64,000 nt of DNA from Chenopodium formosanum (taxonomy: Eukaryota; Streptophyta; Magnoliopsida; Caryophyllales; Amaranthaceae): the NCBI GenBank assembly GCA_024500155.1, contig CM044867.1:12599632-12663631 (forward strand), read 5' to 3'. This document shows, piece after piece, positions 21,148-34,190 of this stretch (the stretch's first letter is position 1; each line of letters begins with the position of its first letter). Made by a program: the position numbers and the translations under genes. Below the pieces are notes generated by a model. It saw nothing but the letters and a program-made list of their open reading frames with translations, ran no database searches and was not told the DNA's origin.

Positions 21148-22762
21148 GATACAAATGGTTAATTGTGAGAAAATGTAATGAGAAAAATAAGATAGTTAGA
21201 TACAAGGCAAGACTTGTAGCCCAAGGGTTTTCTCAAATTCCAGGAATTGATTATGAAAAAACATATGTGTTCTCCGATGCAACCACATTAAGATTTCTAG
21301 TAAGCTTGACAGTCACAAAAGGACTGTAAATGCATTTAATGGATTTAGTGACTGCGTATTTGTATGGGTCACTCGATATAGTCATTTAAATGAAAGTCCT
21401 TGAAGGACTAAAACTACTAGAAAACCACAAGCCTAGAAAATTACTTTCCATAAAACTAAAAAGGTCACTTTATGGGTTGAAACAATCTGGAAGGATGTAG
21501 TATAACTGTCTAAGTGAATACCTTATGAAAGACAGGTTAAAAACAATTAAATTAGTCATAGTGTTTCCATAAAATGGTCACAATCAGGATTCGCTTTTGT
21601 AGTAGTTTATATTGATGATTTGAAAATCATCGGAACCCCAAATGAAATTGAGAAAACTGCAAAATACTTGATGAAAGAATTTGAGATGAAAGACCTTAGA
21701 AAAACTAAATTTTTCCTTGGATTGCAAATTGAGCACTTAAGTCATGGTATTTTGTCCATCAATCAAACTATATAGAAAGAGTTTTGAAAATATACTTCAT
21801 GGACAAAGCAACTCTAATCAATTTCCCAATGTCTGTTCGTTCATAGAAGATGAAAAGCGATCCATTCAGACCCCGATAAGAAAAATTATGGGTCCACAAA
21901 TACCATACTTAAGTGCAATTGGAGCTTTAATGTACTTAGCTAACAACACTAGACCCGACATAACTTTTTTTGTGAACTTGTTAGCTAGGTACATCAATGC
22001 ATCGACATACAGACATTGGAAGGGAGTCCGATACTTACTCCGGTCCTACGAGGGACACAAGACCTTGGTTTATATTATCAACCAAAACAAGATGTTGCTC
22101 TCATTAGGTATGCAGACACTGGATACTTATCGGATCCTCAAAAATGCCAAGTCACAAACTGGATATCAGTTCACTTATGGCGGCATTGCAATATCATGGA
22201 AATCAACAAAGCAGACATTGACAGCGACATCCTCAAACCATGTAGAGTTGATAGCTCTTTATGAAGTAGGATGAGAATGTGTATGGCTAAGGTTGATGAT
22301 TAGTAATATCCAAGAAGAGTGTGGAAACTAAAGGATATTTTAAGGGAGATAAAACAAAACATATATCCCCAAATTAAAACTATTCTTCACACATGATCCG
22401 CATAAGGATGAGGAAATAGATGTTCAGCAAATTCAGTCTTGTGACAACCTTGCCGACATGTTCACCAAATCACTTCCTTTGAAGAAATTTGAGCAACTAG
22501 CTCACAAAATTAGAATATGGCATCTTCGTGAAATTAGGGGGACTACTATATGCACTGCACTCTTTTTCCCTTCGATCAGGTTTTATCCTAGTGGATTCTT
22601 TCCTGAAAAGGTTTTTAACGAAGCAGTATACCAAAGCATATAATACAATATCGTTGCACTATTTTTTTCCTAGCTATGGTTTTTGTCCCACAGGGTTTTA
22701 CCTAGCAAGGTTTTTAATGAGGCAACTCATACCCCATTCCATGTAAACGTTCAAAGGGGGAG
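21148..22762 (+). pseudogene. Ty1/copia pol remnant (reverse transcriptase, RNase H) with 3' end
   Basis: Starting exactly at the Tat LTR edge, the translation gives copia reverse transcriptase (RYKARLVAQGF, then DLVTAYLYGSLD and LKRSLYGLKQS), the polymerase active-site neighbourhood near 21610, PYLSAIGALMYLA near 21900-21935, and the RNase H end (ISWKSTKQTLTATSSNHVE, about 22190-22250). Many stops and frameshifts are spread over at least four frames. A MFTKSLPLKKFEQL-type terminus (22458) and a polypurine tract TCAAAGGGGGAG (22751-22762) follow. The N-terminal half of the element is absent because the Tat element inserted at 21148. It is clearly dead. Confidence 0.9.
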
Positions 22763-23622
22763 TTTGAGAAAATTACAAATATATTTTTGAAGTTCACATG
22801 TATATAGTTTTAACCAGTTAATGCAATTTTAGCAAGTACAATAATTTTTTTGTAGTACAGTAATGTGTATAAGAAGTTCACGTATTGTGAACAATGCATG
22901 TAAGAATCAATCAAAGGTTTCTGTCATATTGCTTGCTTTCTATCCCTTCACTGATAAATCCTTTACTATGTAATTTTAACAAGTATCTAAACTTATTATT
23001 ATTTTTTTTTAAAAAAAACAAGAACCTAAAACTTATTTTATTTTATTTTATTTTTAATTTCTTTGAAATCCAAAACATTGCCATCCTTTTCCTTCTTTTC
23101 TCTTCTGCCCTAACATCAGACAATACTATATAAAAGACACACAATAAATGATACGTGACATCTTCAATTATACGTGACATCCTTTTAAGTATACTTCTAA
23201 TGAAGTTGAAAAGAAACTAACTAAAATGTAAAAAGCCTTAAAAGGCCTTAATGGTAGCAAAACAATTATAGCAAACAATTTGTGTAGCAAATCAATTATA
23301 ACAATTAAGAGTATTTTTAGTTTCTTTTACCACAACGTTCTTTACTTTCTATAATGGATTTACATGATCATACTTCAAATTATTTATTTCGTAATTAAAA
23401 ATACTTTAAGTGACAAGAATAAAATCAAAATATTTACCCAAAAAAAGTCTCTCAAATAATCATAAAACATTAAAACATATTTCACTCAATTTTACTTTTA
23501 CTCTAATTATGTGTATGCTCAATAATTTCTATGTAAAAATTACAAATACTCTTTTAACGGTAGTTTTGATAATTAAAAACGATGAATTAAATAATTAATG
23601 ATAACCTATCTATAACTATATA
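22763..23622. other. AT-rich flank, perhaps copia 3' LTR; no gene
   Basis: This follows the copia polypurine tract, so its first few hundred bases may be the 3' LTR (a candidate start TGAGAAAATTAC lies at 22765). There is no second LTR copy to compare. The rest is AT-rich and has no supported gene. Confidence 0.45.
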
Positions 23623-23630
23623 CTAAAGGC

Positions 23631-23913
23631 CAATGGCGGAGCCAGAATGTCTAAGTGAGGGGGCCAAAGGTTATACCTACGTATATATAATTTCGCAACT
23701 ATTGAATTGATTACATTAACTTAATAAAAAAAAAAAAAAAAAAACCAATATTTGTGAGCTAAGATTTGATCCCTTGACATCTTGCATACTATCACATGGA
23801 AAAAAGCAACTTGTCTACACCAAAATTTATGGCAATAATGAACAAATTTAATTAATATCTTGAGCCAAGGGGAAGGCCAAGGCCCCCACCAGCCTCCCTT
23901 GGCTTCGCCTATG
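23631..23913. mobile_element. hAT-type MITE (283 bp)
   Basis: The ends CAATGGCGGAGCCAG and CTTGGCTTCGCCTATG are imperfect inverted repeats flanked by the 8-bp duplication CTAAAGGC (23623-23630 and 23914-23921). The ends resemble those of the hAT element at 2000-2762, so both probably belong to one superfamily group. There is an internal poly-A tract and no coding capacity. Confidence 0.88.
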
Positions 23914-23921
23914 CTAAAGGC

Positions 23922-24316
23922 GAAATTAGAAATTACACGCTTTATCTCTTGGTTTAAAATTTTCACGCCAAAAGTTTTTTTTTTTTTTCTTAAAACATTT
24001 TGGAGAATATTTATTACTTATGCAATAATATTTATCTTCCTACATGATAATTTTATTCTATTTTCACAAATTCAATAAAAATATTACTCTTTTATTTATT
24101 AATAATACAGTATGCAATGATATTTTCCTATCTCTTGTGTCAAAAAAAAAAAAACATCCTATCTCTATTTTTGTGATGTAATTTACAACTCGTTTGATTA
24201 ATCGTGCATGTAGTACATACACTCTCTGTTTTCTTTAGTATGATGTAACTTTCTTTTTATTTTGTAATTACAAAATTTTCATTTTATATGCAATTAGAAA
24301 TAATTTTTTATATTAT
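23922..24316. other. AT-rich spacer, no gene
   Basis: AT-rich sequence with homopolymer runs between two MITEs. I see nothing that resembles a gene or a further element. Confidence 0.6.
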
Positions 24317-24319
24317 TAA

Positions 24320-24611
24320 GAGCAACTCCAATGGTTGTAGCTAGTGACTTGCTTGCAATTTCAATAAAATCTATCCTAGCTATTAGCTTGACTATTGGAG
24401 CTAGAAAACTCAATCAGCTTGGGAATTAAACTTGCCAAAATTAAATGCTCATTGCACCAATTAAGTTGTTTCCTTGTATTATCTATCCAACGATAACTAC
24501 TAAGCTAATAGCTAGTCATTAGAGCAAAAAGTAACTAAAATGATAATTAGCTTAAAACCTTATGTGGCATGGTAAGTTAATTGTCAAACTAGCTTACCAT
24601 AGGAGTTGCTC
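24320..24611. mobile_element. PIF/Harbinger-type MITE (292 bp)
   Basis: The ends GAGCAACTCCAATGGT and ACCATAGGAGTTGCTC are inverted and flanked by TAA (24317-24319 and 24612-24614), the 3-bp target duplication of PIF/Harbinger. It has no coding capacity. Its right end plus the downstream flank is repeated, diverged, at about 24697-24780. Another copy of the same right end lies near 30735 in the methyltransferase intron. Confidence 0.8.
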
Positions 24612-24780
24612 TAAGTATAGCGTTAAACTAATACTAATAAATAGTAAAAATTACCGTGCATAACACGGGACTTAACTTAGTTGAACCATGATAATTAGCT
24701 TACTACTGGAGTTGCTCTAAATATAGCTTTAAACTAATACTAATAAATAACAAAAGTTATCGTGCATGGCACGGACCTAA
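24601..24780. repeat. Tandem duplication of MITE end plus flank (about 97-bp period)
   Basis: GGAGTTGCTCTAAGTATAG followed by AAACTAATACTAATAAATA and CACGGGAC at 24602-24672 recurs at about 24699-24770 with a few substitutions. Confidence 0.75.
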
Positions 24781-24785
24781 CTTTG

Positions 24786-25340
24786 GGCCTGTTATCATTG
24801 ACTGAACTCAGCTGAACTGAGCTGAACTGAACTGAACTTAACTAACTTATTAATTAGTGATTTTTAACTACGGATTAGTGATATTTGATTATTTATTGAT
24901 TATTTATTATTATACATATGTTTATATACAAATATACATATTAAAATATTTAAGAAAAATATACTATTATTCTTCTTCTTATTATTCTTACTATTATTAT
25001 TATTATTAATATTATTCTTTATTGATTATTATTATTATTATTATTTATTGATTATTATTATTTTTATTATTATTTATTGATTATTATTATTATTATTATA
25101 CTACTTATTCTTATTTATTGATTATTAATATTATTATTATTCTTATTTATTGATTATTAATATTATTTTTTTTGAAAGAGATTGTTAATATTATTATTAT
25201 TATTATTATTATTATTATCGTCGTTGTAATAAGAGCTTAAAAGAATGAAATTTGACTTTATATCATTAGAAATATCATTAGACAGAACCGAGTTGAATTG
25301 AAGTGATAAGAAATTGAATTTCAACGTATAAGAACAGACC
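24786..25340. mobile_element. Candidate Tourist-like element expanded by (ATT)n
   Basis: The left end GGGCCTGTTATCATTGACTG with GAACTGA-type repeats and the right end, read inverted as AGGTCTGTTCTTATACG, look like diverged Tourist-type ends. Between them is a long ATT/TTATTGATT microsatellite (about 24940-25230). A clean target duplication is not visible, so the boundaries are tentative. Confidence 0.4.
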
Positions 25341-27021
25341 TTTTGTTGAATCAAACAAAAGGAATTCTCTCCCATTATAATTGTTGCGGTGTTGTCCAAT
25401 TCAGAAAAGATTGTCATTCACGGTTTCACACCTTCACATATTTCTCTATCCTACATTCCTACATACCTCAAAATCATCCCTACATCCCATTTTGCTGTTG
25501 TGTTGTTGCCCAATTCTTCGACAACTCAAGGCCTTATCTCAGTTCGTTATTTACTTTCACGTATGTTTAAGTTTTTTACTCTACAAATAATTATTTCAAT
25601 TTTCAATTTTTAATATATATCATCTACTTGTTAGATTATATAGCTACCTAATATTTGGTTGAATTTGGTTTAGTTTTTCAAATGAGTAGTTAATTCTGTA
25701 TCCTAACAAAATCAGTTGATAATTTTATAAATTTCATATTCATGTTTAATCAACAAGAAATAAGTTCTGGGTGTTGCTATGATAAATGCTAATCGAAAAA
25801 ACTCCTTCAATTTTCCTATTTGGAATCATGCCCACAACCTGTTCGATGAAATGACGCTAGTAATGTAACTCCATGGTATTGGTTTTGAATGGTGAAAAGG
25901 GTATGGCTTGAAAATAGTTAAATTAGTTTGGCGAAACTTTTACAGAACTTCACATTGTTTAAGTTATGTTTGAAATTAAAAAAGTTTTGGGTTGGGATGT
26001 ATTTTATTATTTTTAGATTATGGTTTGCTTGAAAGGTGAAAAATTGGTATATTTGTTGGTAACTAGTGTATAAGTATTCATTAATAGGGTAATTTGCTTG
26101 GATAAGTAGGTGTTACTTTGAGTATGTAATGTGTAGTATCAAAACTAGGATCATTTTACTTGATATGTATATAACTATATATACAAATTGGTTAGTTCTT
26201 AGGGTTTTATGATGAATAAATCATTGTTAAAACAGAATTAATCATGTCTTTTTTATTAGATATGTTGTCAAAATACAAACTTTTATTTTGTGTGTTAAAT
26301 TTATCACTACTACAATTTGCTTGGTTTCTCGACACTATTACCTCGATAGTCGATACTATTGAGTGCAAAAAATGATCACACCTACATATAGTTGTGCTTT
26401 ATGTGAAAAAAAGAAGCCCCTTCTTTTTAAAGTTGATTTGTCGGATAAGCTGACTTATGCAATTTGATCAGCTGAAATTACTCTTGGTGAACTTGCCACT
26501 TGCATCTTTCGTTACTATATATAAAAAAACAATAATTTGTATCTTTTTAGTATCTTGGATAGCGATTATGAGCTTCAGTGCAATAAAACCTCTCTTGTAC
26601 AAGATTTGGTTGAGCATTGGTTATTGAGATTGTGGGGTTTCTGCTCATTCTGTTGATCTCTCTTAGTTATGTTTGTGTGATTGAGTTGGCAAACTAACTA
26701 ACCTAGTTGCTTGTGTTTTTTAACTGCATATAATATTGTACAAGTTTGATGACCTTACCTGTTTAAGGATACTTTTTTATTTTTATTTTTATTTTTTTAG
26801 CTTGGATAATTTTGTGATCAGCTTATTAATTGATCATCCAGTAGGATATTTTATGCACTAATGTTATACTTCGTAAAATATCATGATTTATCTGTTATTT
26901 TTCTTGCAGCTGTTGGTTATTTTTCTGAACTTATACACTAGTCAGAAGCTGCGGAGTACTCCATATTCAAGTTCCTGATTTTTTGAACTGCAATGCAGCA
27001 GGTTGCCAAAACTGAACAATA
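25341..27021 (+). other. Upstream region of the methyltransferase gene, probable 5' UTR exon and intron
   Basis: A C/T-rich stretch at about 25390-25560 with a donor-like CACGTATGT at 25561 could be a first non-coding exon. An acceptor TTTTCTTGCAG ends at 26910, so 26911-27021 would be the second part of the 5' UTR. The sequence between is AT-rich and intron-like. This is inferred from composition and splice-like sites only. Confidence 0.35.
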
Positions 27022-30000
27022 ATGTTAGCAATGAAAGGAAGTTACACCTACCTTTCACCATTATCATCAGCCTTCCCTTTGATTTCATCCATCTTACGAA
27101 CCTACCGTAAACCTAATTGCACTTCATTTCATCGCTACAATTTGTTCGCATCATCTTCTTCGGTCACTCCAATTTCTACCTCACCCATTTCCATTTCTCA
27201 CAAACCCCAAATTCCTCTCTTTCTAAGACCACCCATCTACTCTACAACTCTACCTGATCTCCATAACTTCATTACTTGGGCTAAAACCCTTGCTTTTTCA
27301 ATTGGGTCCACCTTTGTTGAAATTGACAATGGCCCAGATTCTACTATGTTGGTTAGAGAGCTCAATTGGTTTCTCGATGATGCCATTGAGGACCCTTTAA
27401 TTGTTTCTCAACTGGGTGTTTCTCAAAATGGTGGATTAGGGTCAAAATTGGTGGGGTTGAGGGCAAGTTTGGATGAAATGTACAAGCTTTGGAGGGGGAG
27501 GATTGAGGAGAGGAGGCCTTTTCAGTATATTGTTGGGTGTGAGCATTGGAGGGATTTAGTGTTGAGTGTTGAAGAAGGGGTACTGATTCCGAGGCCGGAG
27601 ACGGGGAAGATTGTTGACTTGGTTGAGAAAGTTGTGGGGGGTGAATTTGAGGATTTGAAGGATGGGGTTTGGGCTGATTTGGGGACTGGTTCTGGTGCTC
27701 TTGCGATTGCGATTTCGAGGGTTTTGGGTAAGAATGGAAAGGTAATTGCTACTGATTTGAGCCCGGTTGCAGTGGCTGTTGCAAGTTATAATGTGGAGAG
27801 GTATGGTTTAGAGGTTAGTGTTGGAGCTTAATTTCTTTTTATATGTTACAGCATTGGATGAATAGTTCATTTTTTATGTTCGAATTGATTAGTAGATGTT
27901 CACATGTTTTCTATGATTTAGTTGGTTTTGATGTGTGGTAGAATTTTATTTATTAATGTGAACCATTCTTGTATATGATTATGGGTATAGTATGTCCTCT
28001 TGTTCAATCATGTTGTTAATTTGATCAAATTTTTGATTGAGTTGTGCATTAGGATCTTATAAAGGTAGAACAAGGATCTTGGTTTGAGCCTCTTAAGGAA
28101 TTTGAAGGACAACTTGCTGGTGTTGTGAGTAATCCACCTTATATACCAAGTGAAGATATTAGTGGGCTACAAGCTGAAGTTGGCAGGCATGAACCTATTC
28201 TTGCATTGGATGGTGGTGTGAAAGGCATGGATGATCTTTTTCATCTTTCCACGAGAATGTCTATAATGCTGAAACCTGGTGGTTTCTTCGCTGTTGAGGT
28301 GCTCTCTCTATACCACTATAATCCTGCTTTTGTTAAGGCATAATGCATTTTAGGCTATTATATAATTCATACTTGCTAACCTGTCTTTTGGTTATTGCTA
28401 TTCAGCCTTAATTTAAAATTCTTAAGAAAATTTGTACAGGCATTGAAGATATTTGTTTCCCGTTCATTCTTGACACTCATGGCTGGTTTAATATTGCGTG
28501 ATAAATGGAGTTAATAGTATTAAATTTAAGGGTGAATCTACTAGATTAAAGGATTTGCCATCACACAACTACACCTTCATTACATCTAGAATTGATTATG
28601 AAAAAATCCCTACCTACTTGGCATTTAGCAGTAGGGATGCATTACAATAAACATTGATATAAAATTATTTTTGCAAAAGTCAAATATGAATTCATTGCCA
28701 TACCTCCATTTATTACATTATACGGTTAAGTCCGGTTATATTATCTAATGAGGCAGCTAATTTGGAATGTTAAATCTCTAAAGATTGCGTCTAATTATAA
28801 TCATGAAATTAGTTTGAATCACCCATTCACTCAACACTAAATTTACAAAATTACTTATCTTTACGAAGAACTACCTTATAAAAACCTTTTCATTTTTTAT
28901 TACCACTACTCAATATTGTTTTCCTTCAGAAGCAAGAACTATGTGGGGCCTATCTAGGTCTACTCTTTATGTTTTCCAGTTCCTCTTCTTGTCTTGTCTC
29001 CATTAATATAGGGCCGAACCGCCGAAGTACCCTCTTTTTTTTTTTTTTTTTTTCACTAAATCTCGACTTTATCTCCTTGGAAACATGTGATACTCACTTC
29101 ACAATTTCTTCCGTCCTAATTTTGGACTATCATCATGAAAGGGTTCCGGTATTTGATTAAGTCAAGGCAATTCCAACTCCTCACCTGTAATTGGTTCCAA
29201 TCCTCCATCGACCTCCTCTCCTGAATTGGCTCTCAAGTCTCAACTGTATTTGTGCTCCCCATAGTTGGATATAGTTTACGAGTGAGGAACACAGTTTCAA
29301 TGTGTTTCCTCTAAACAGCTTTTGCTTTGATTTACTTTCATAATAAATGGTCACTTCAGTCATTATATTGTAGGAGTACTTGGCTCCACCTTTCTAAATT
29401 TAATGTCACCGTGCATCCAGCTTGCGAGAATCTTTTGTAAAAGAACGTTAAATATGGCCTTCATTTAGAATGTAAAAAACGAGGGACTTGATCTATGGTT
29501 CCATGCTTCCTGCCTTCCAGAATTTTGTGACCAACTAGATCTTATTTCTGCCTTTGAAGGCCATCTTTGTAAAGCACACAAAAGGTTGATGGGTGGTGGT
29601 GTCCGCGGCTGAGAGGTGGTTCTAGTGGCGGCTAGGCGGTGGTGTTAGCGGCTAGGGTTGGCTAGGATGTGGTTGTGGTGGTTGTGAGAGGAGAGAAACG
29701 GGGTATTCTAAGCACGTGAGGGGGTCAACGTCGTTAAACCAAAGTCAATGGCCTGAAACCAGGGTAAGGTGGGCTCTCGCAAAAAAATCTGGTTTTAGGT
29801 GTGTTTTAACAAAAAAAAAAAATTTATAAGGTGTTTTTTCACAACAAAAGGGTTATGAAAGGTGTTATTTGACAAATTTTCCTTTATTTATTTATTTTTT
29901 ATTTTTTAGAAGAATTCGTTTGGTTTCCTAGCTGTCATGGGCTTATGGCATGATCACCAAATGAAGATATACCATCCGTACAGAGAGTTAATGAACTAGA

Positions 30001-31301
30001 ATGCCTTCCAAAATTTGTAGTTTTGGTCATTTGGAGGTTATTGACCCAATATCATGGCTACCATTCCAAGTGAGTACTCTTGCTCTGCTTTGGGATACAT
30101 CTTTCAATCTGATATATATCCGCCCTTGGCTTGAAAGGCTGGTTATAAACTTGATAGTTTTCCTAACCTCATTTTTTTTTCCTCCTTTGAGTTCTTAAGC
30201 CATGCTCACTATATTTGTCACAAGAGATGTGGTCCACTATTGAGGTTTAGTTGTATTTTTATTTTGTTAACGAACAAGAGTTGTGATCCTTTGTGTGGAG
30301 CCTAGTTCACCCAACTTGTCGGGCCGCACGCACACTCCACTCCACTCCACTCCACATTAGTATGATATTGTCCGCTTTAGGCCTAACCTACACGGATTTG
30401 TTTTTGGGTACCTTTCCAAAAGGCCTCATACTAATGGAATGTGCTCTCACTTATAAGGAGCACTTCACTTTCTTAATCTTTCCATGTGTGACATGGGACA
30501 AACAACGCAACAGACCTCCCCTCGGAATAAAGACCACATAACTCATGGCCTCCCCTCTAGCAAAACTATCTTGCATTGCCGTTATCGCCACGGGACACGC
30601 CACTTGAGCCATAATATCAGGAGGACTTTCGACAAAGCTAATTTGCTTGCCAAAGCTAATCAACAAGATGTGCAACAATGGTGTAGCTTACTAGCTTAAG
30701 ATTTTTATTATTTGCAAGCTAGTCCCTTTTTCCAACCATGGGAGTTGCTCTAATAAGGCCATGGCAAGAAGAATATTGATTGATAATTTTCTCAATTTTT
30801 TTTTCCTCTTGTGGGAGAGCCCTTACCTCTCGAAAGTAAGGAGTGTGTTGCTTGGTTGCTTAATCTTCAGTATAATAATCTATCTCTAAAGATTTTTCTT
30901 ACAATTAGCCTGAAATACAGTGATTCTTATCAGGTAGCTTCAAACAAAATTTTCTTTACCCACTATTCAGAAGCCTTTTTTATTGTCTTTGAAACACTAT
31001 TGCAAACTTTGTAAGTTGCATATATTAAGAGAACTGCGAAAATCTTTTGGAGTTTTTTCCGAGGACCAATTTCCAACTTAAGCAAGAAATCAATAAGATT
31101 TTATTTCAATATTCAATAATGCATTGAGTTGGTTGTGCCTGATGCTTTACCTTCAATTGTATGAAACAGACAAATGGTGAAAAGCAATGCAGGATACTCA
31201 CAGACTACCTGAAAAATGCGACACGAAATAGCTTCTGTGACGTGAACATAATTTCAGATTTTGCTGATATTCCACGGTTTGTGACTGGACGTCGTGGATA
31301 A
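27022..31301 (+). CDS. PRMC-like: HemK/PrmC-type release-factor glutamine methyltransferase, probably organellar
   Basis: Three coding exons, 27022-27813, 28053-28298 and 31170-31301, join in phase 0 at GT-AG borders and give 389 residues. The protein transfers a methyl group from S-adenosylmethionine to the glutamine of the GGQ motif in class-1 release factors. Visible features: a Ser/Thr-rich, acid-poor N-terminus (first 60-70 residues) suited to chloroplast or mitochondrial targeting; the family motif RRPFQYIVG (about 168-176); SAM-binding ADLGTGSGALA (GTGSG at 221-225); and catalytic NPPY (291-294). The end, with TNGEKQ and FVTGRRG, fits the conserved C-terminus. I used the first ATG; a second lies three codons later. 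Intron 1 is 239 bp, intron 2 about 2.9 kb and rich in repeats. All exons are open. It is the only apparently intact host gene in the window. Confidence 0.92.
28299..31169 (+). other. Large intron 2 of the methyltransferase gene, repeat-bearing
   Basis: The donor follows GCTGTTGAG and the acceptor is ATGAAACAG. Inside are a G/T-rich low-complexity patch (29590-29690) and LTR-like repeat sequence (about 30240-30560). A solitary right end of the PIF/Harbinger MITE family (GGAGTTGCTCTAA, near 30741) is also present. No additional exon is needed to join exons 2 and 3. Confidence 0.7.
30240..30560 (+). repeat. Dispersed plant repeat, possibly solo LTR or TRIM
   Basis: TTAGTATGATATTGTCCGCT, AGGCC, GGATTTGTTTTTGGG and AAAAGGCCTCATACTAATGG follow in an order I recall from a very widespread plant repeat, probably the LTR of a small non-autonomous retrotransposon, with a TATA-like CTTATAAGGAG. 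The boundaries and target duplication are not clear. Confidence 0.4.
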
Positions 31302-33340
31302 CCAGATACATTGCATGTTATGTGAAGTCTGATAGATGAAAGGTACCCTTATGGCCTACAAAGCTTCCATTTATTATATGTAGTTGATTTTTTAATCATT
31401 GTTCTGTGGCATTTGCATTATTTTTTTGTGGTGTGTTTTAGCATCTATTGCATGTTCTGAATCTCCTAAGAATAAAGCAGATTTGCTTGTACGGTATAGA
31501 ATCTGTAAAATTGTTGCCAATCAAAATCAAGAGATATTGGGTTATTGCCAGAAGTAGAAAGCAGGTAGAACCATATTGATATTAGGGTTCATCTGCTCGT
31601 GTATTGTCTAGTGCAACGTGGACAACATGAACATATAATTTTCGGTTGAAACATATGATGTGTATGCAGTATTTACCACAATTGATGGATGTGTTTGAAG
31701 CATTACTGATTCACTGCATTTCAACCATTGTCTCATTTTTCAGTTTTTCCCACATGTTACTTGTACAGTCTGTGGTAAATGAAAATAAATGGTGGAATGA
31801 GTTTAAATTGATAAAGGAAAGTCATGCTAATGTCCTTGGTAATGCTTGTTTAACCCACATATCTCCTTTTTCTTCACATGTTTTCGTTGCTGCTTAAAGC
31901 AGCCTGTATAGTATCAATGAAAGTTTACGAAGAAAAAGTCTGAGAATATGAATTTAGCTAATAATTTATTACTACGATTACTATTTATTGTCACATACCA
32001 AATGCTTCGTTATTGCAATGTGACTTGGTGGATTAGTATTGATGATTTTTGCTCATTGGGCTGATGATTCTTGCTCTTTTGACTGCAGATTTTTGTCATC
32101 CCTTCAGCTGTTAAGTGCATATAATCTGAGTACTGACACATTAGCATTGGTTGGAGTTGTGTTTAGATTCCTTTTTGCTGGCACCTGGCTCCTTAGGTCA
32201 TGTGTTATCAATCAAGGTATAAAAATCCAGGAAGATGCTGCTATCTGGCTGTTTTGCTGCTACTATTGTCTTTTTGGTTTGCCGTAACACCAGACCTCCA
32301 TTCTTCAGTCACGTCTTGTGCACACGTTAGGTTTCAGCTTAAACCATAGGTTTGTTTAATGCTAATAAGTTGGAGCTGATACTAATCTATTTGAGAGCAG
32401 AGATTGGTTTGCCATAACACCAAACCTCCATTCCTCAGTCACTCACAAGTTCACTCTATTTGATTTGATTTTGAAGACAGCTGCTTGACAAAACAGCCAA
32501 TAGTTGGAGAAAAATGACATGGCAAGTCAAGTACTAGAGACCAGGCTGTTGAGGTGACTACTTTCCTAATCAAGCCAAGTACTTCTATTTCTAAAATGGA
32601 TATCCACTCGTGCAGATAATTTGGTGCGTCGATTCAGTTGACTGCTGCTAGAGTGCTATCTCAACCATTTGTCGAAATAAAATAGCAGTTAAAAAAGGAG
32701 AATACCTTCCTGTTAACTCCCAATACCTCCTTTCCTGTGTTGTTTCTGGAAGTAAAACCATTTGTTGCAGCTTTACTCGGCCAAGAGTTAATGCAATTTA
32801 TTTATTTTTATTTTTTTTTCTCAAATTCTGTAATTTGATACAAATGGAAAAACATCGAATTCTGTAATGTGATATCAGTGGAAAGATATATCTCGAATTC
32901 TGTAATGTCATATAAGTAGAAAAATATTTATTTGCAATACAATTATTGAATAGTTAAATTATGCTGGTAAATCAGACTTTTAACAGAGTTCTAATGTTAC
33001 TTTTCCCTGTATTTTGTTGTGGTAAGATGGGCAGCAGTTACACAAGGCAAGTCATTGGTATATGGTGGTGGCTTGTTAGTTGTCACCAAACTCACCATAA
33101 CCATTGTTGGCAATGTTGAAAACCTGACAATGTTGTTTTAGTTGTGGATTGGAAGTTAGACACATCAATGACACATCAAAAATTATATGACATGACAACG
33201 GATGTTTCTATAATGATCAAAGCTTCTTTGATCACTATAAGACAAAAGTGGGCCCAATGAGGTGTCATCCTTATGGGCACAAAAAAAAAAAAAAATCCAC
33301 CTTTCTTTATTTCCAAAATTCATTTATATAATTTCCAAAA
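31302..33340. other. 3' flank of the methyltransferase gene, no further gene
   Basis: This contains the 3' UTR and AT-rich spacer. A segment of about 40 bp (TTGGTTTGCCGTAACACC and following bases) at 32272-32312 is repeated at 32404-32443. Several short open frames here have no recognisable domain and no supporting splice or promoter context. Confidence 0.55.
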
Positions 33341-33484
33341 TACTACCTCCGTTAATAGTTATGTGCAACTTTTCATTTTTGTTCGCTAAGCATTATGTGC
33401 AACGAAAAAATTTATTTCCTCTTTTAATAAAAAAAAAAGTCAAATGTCAATTTTAACCTCATTTAAAAAATTAAAACACAATTA

Positions 33485-33816
33485 GAGCCTGTTCTTTTCA
33501 CCTTAAAAAAATAATATTAAGTAAAAATAATTTCAGTTCAGTAAAAATAACTTTAGTTCAGTAAAATTAATTTTAGTTCAGTAAAAATAATTTCAGTTCA
33601 GTAAAAATAAGTTCAGTTCAGTAAAATTCAGTTTTCTTAAAGAAGAATTATAATAGAAAATTAGTAAAAATAATTTCAGTTCAGTAAAAATAATTTAATT
33701 TTAGTAAAATTAATTTCAGTTCAGTAAAATTAAGTTCAGTTCAGTTCAGTATAAATAAGTTCAGTTCAGCAAAATTAGTTTTTGTTCAGCAAAATTAAGG
33801 TGAATCAAACAGGGGC
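33485..33816. mobile_element. Tourist-like MITE with internal CAGTTCAGTAAAA repeats
   Basis: The ends GAGCCTGTTCTTTTCACCTT and, inverted, GCCCCTGTTTGATTCACCTT are flanked by TTA (33482-33484 and 33817-33819), as for PIF/Harbinger. The interior is almost entirely imperfect copies of CAGTTCAGTAAAATTAATTT, about a dozen units. Confidence 0.8.
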
Positions 33817-34190
33817 TTACTAACTATAATCATATTTAATTAATAACTAGTTCTAACCCAATTTTCACCCCAACCAACCCAATCTAATTCATCAACTCTT
33901 CAGCTTCAATTTAAGAAACCCATCTTCATCTTCGCCAACATCTTTCCCCATATTTTCTCTCTCCACTTTCAATCAAATTATCTCTTTGAATTTTTTATAG
34001 GTCTTCTTTCTCTCTCTTCAACTTCAATAATTTCTTAGGAGTTCTGGAATTTTGGGGTGGTTTTTGTTTGGGATTTCGTCGAGCTTTCGCGGTGGGATCT
34101 TCTTCACGGGGTTTTGTGGTGGTGGTTTTGTTGGGAGTCATCTTCATTGTTTAGGGTAGTTTTACCCCTCCATGTGGCCCAATCAAAGGG

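Noticed and set aside
31646..32287. Short plus-strand frames downstream of the methyltransferase gene
   Set aside because: They are not part of the gene, whose stop is at 31299-31301, and they have no domain or splice support.
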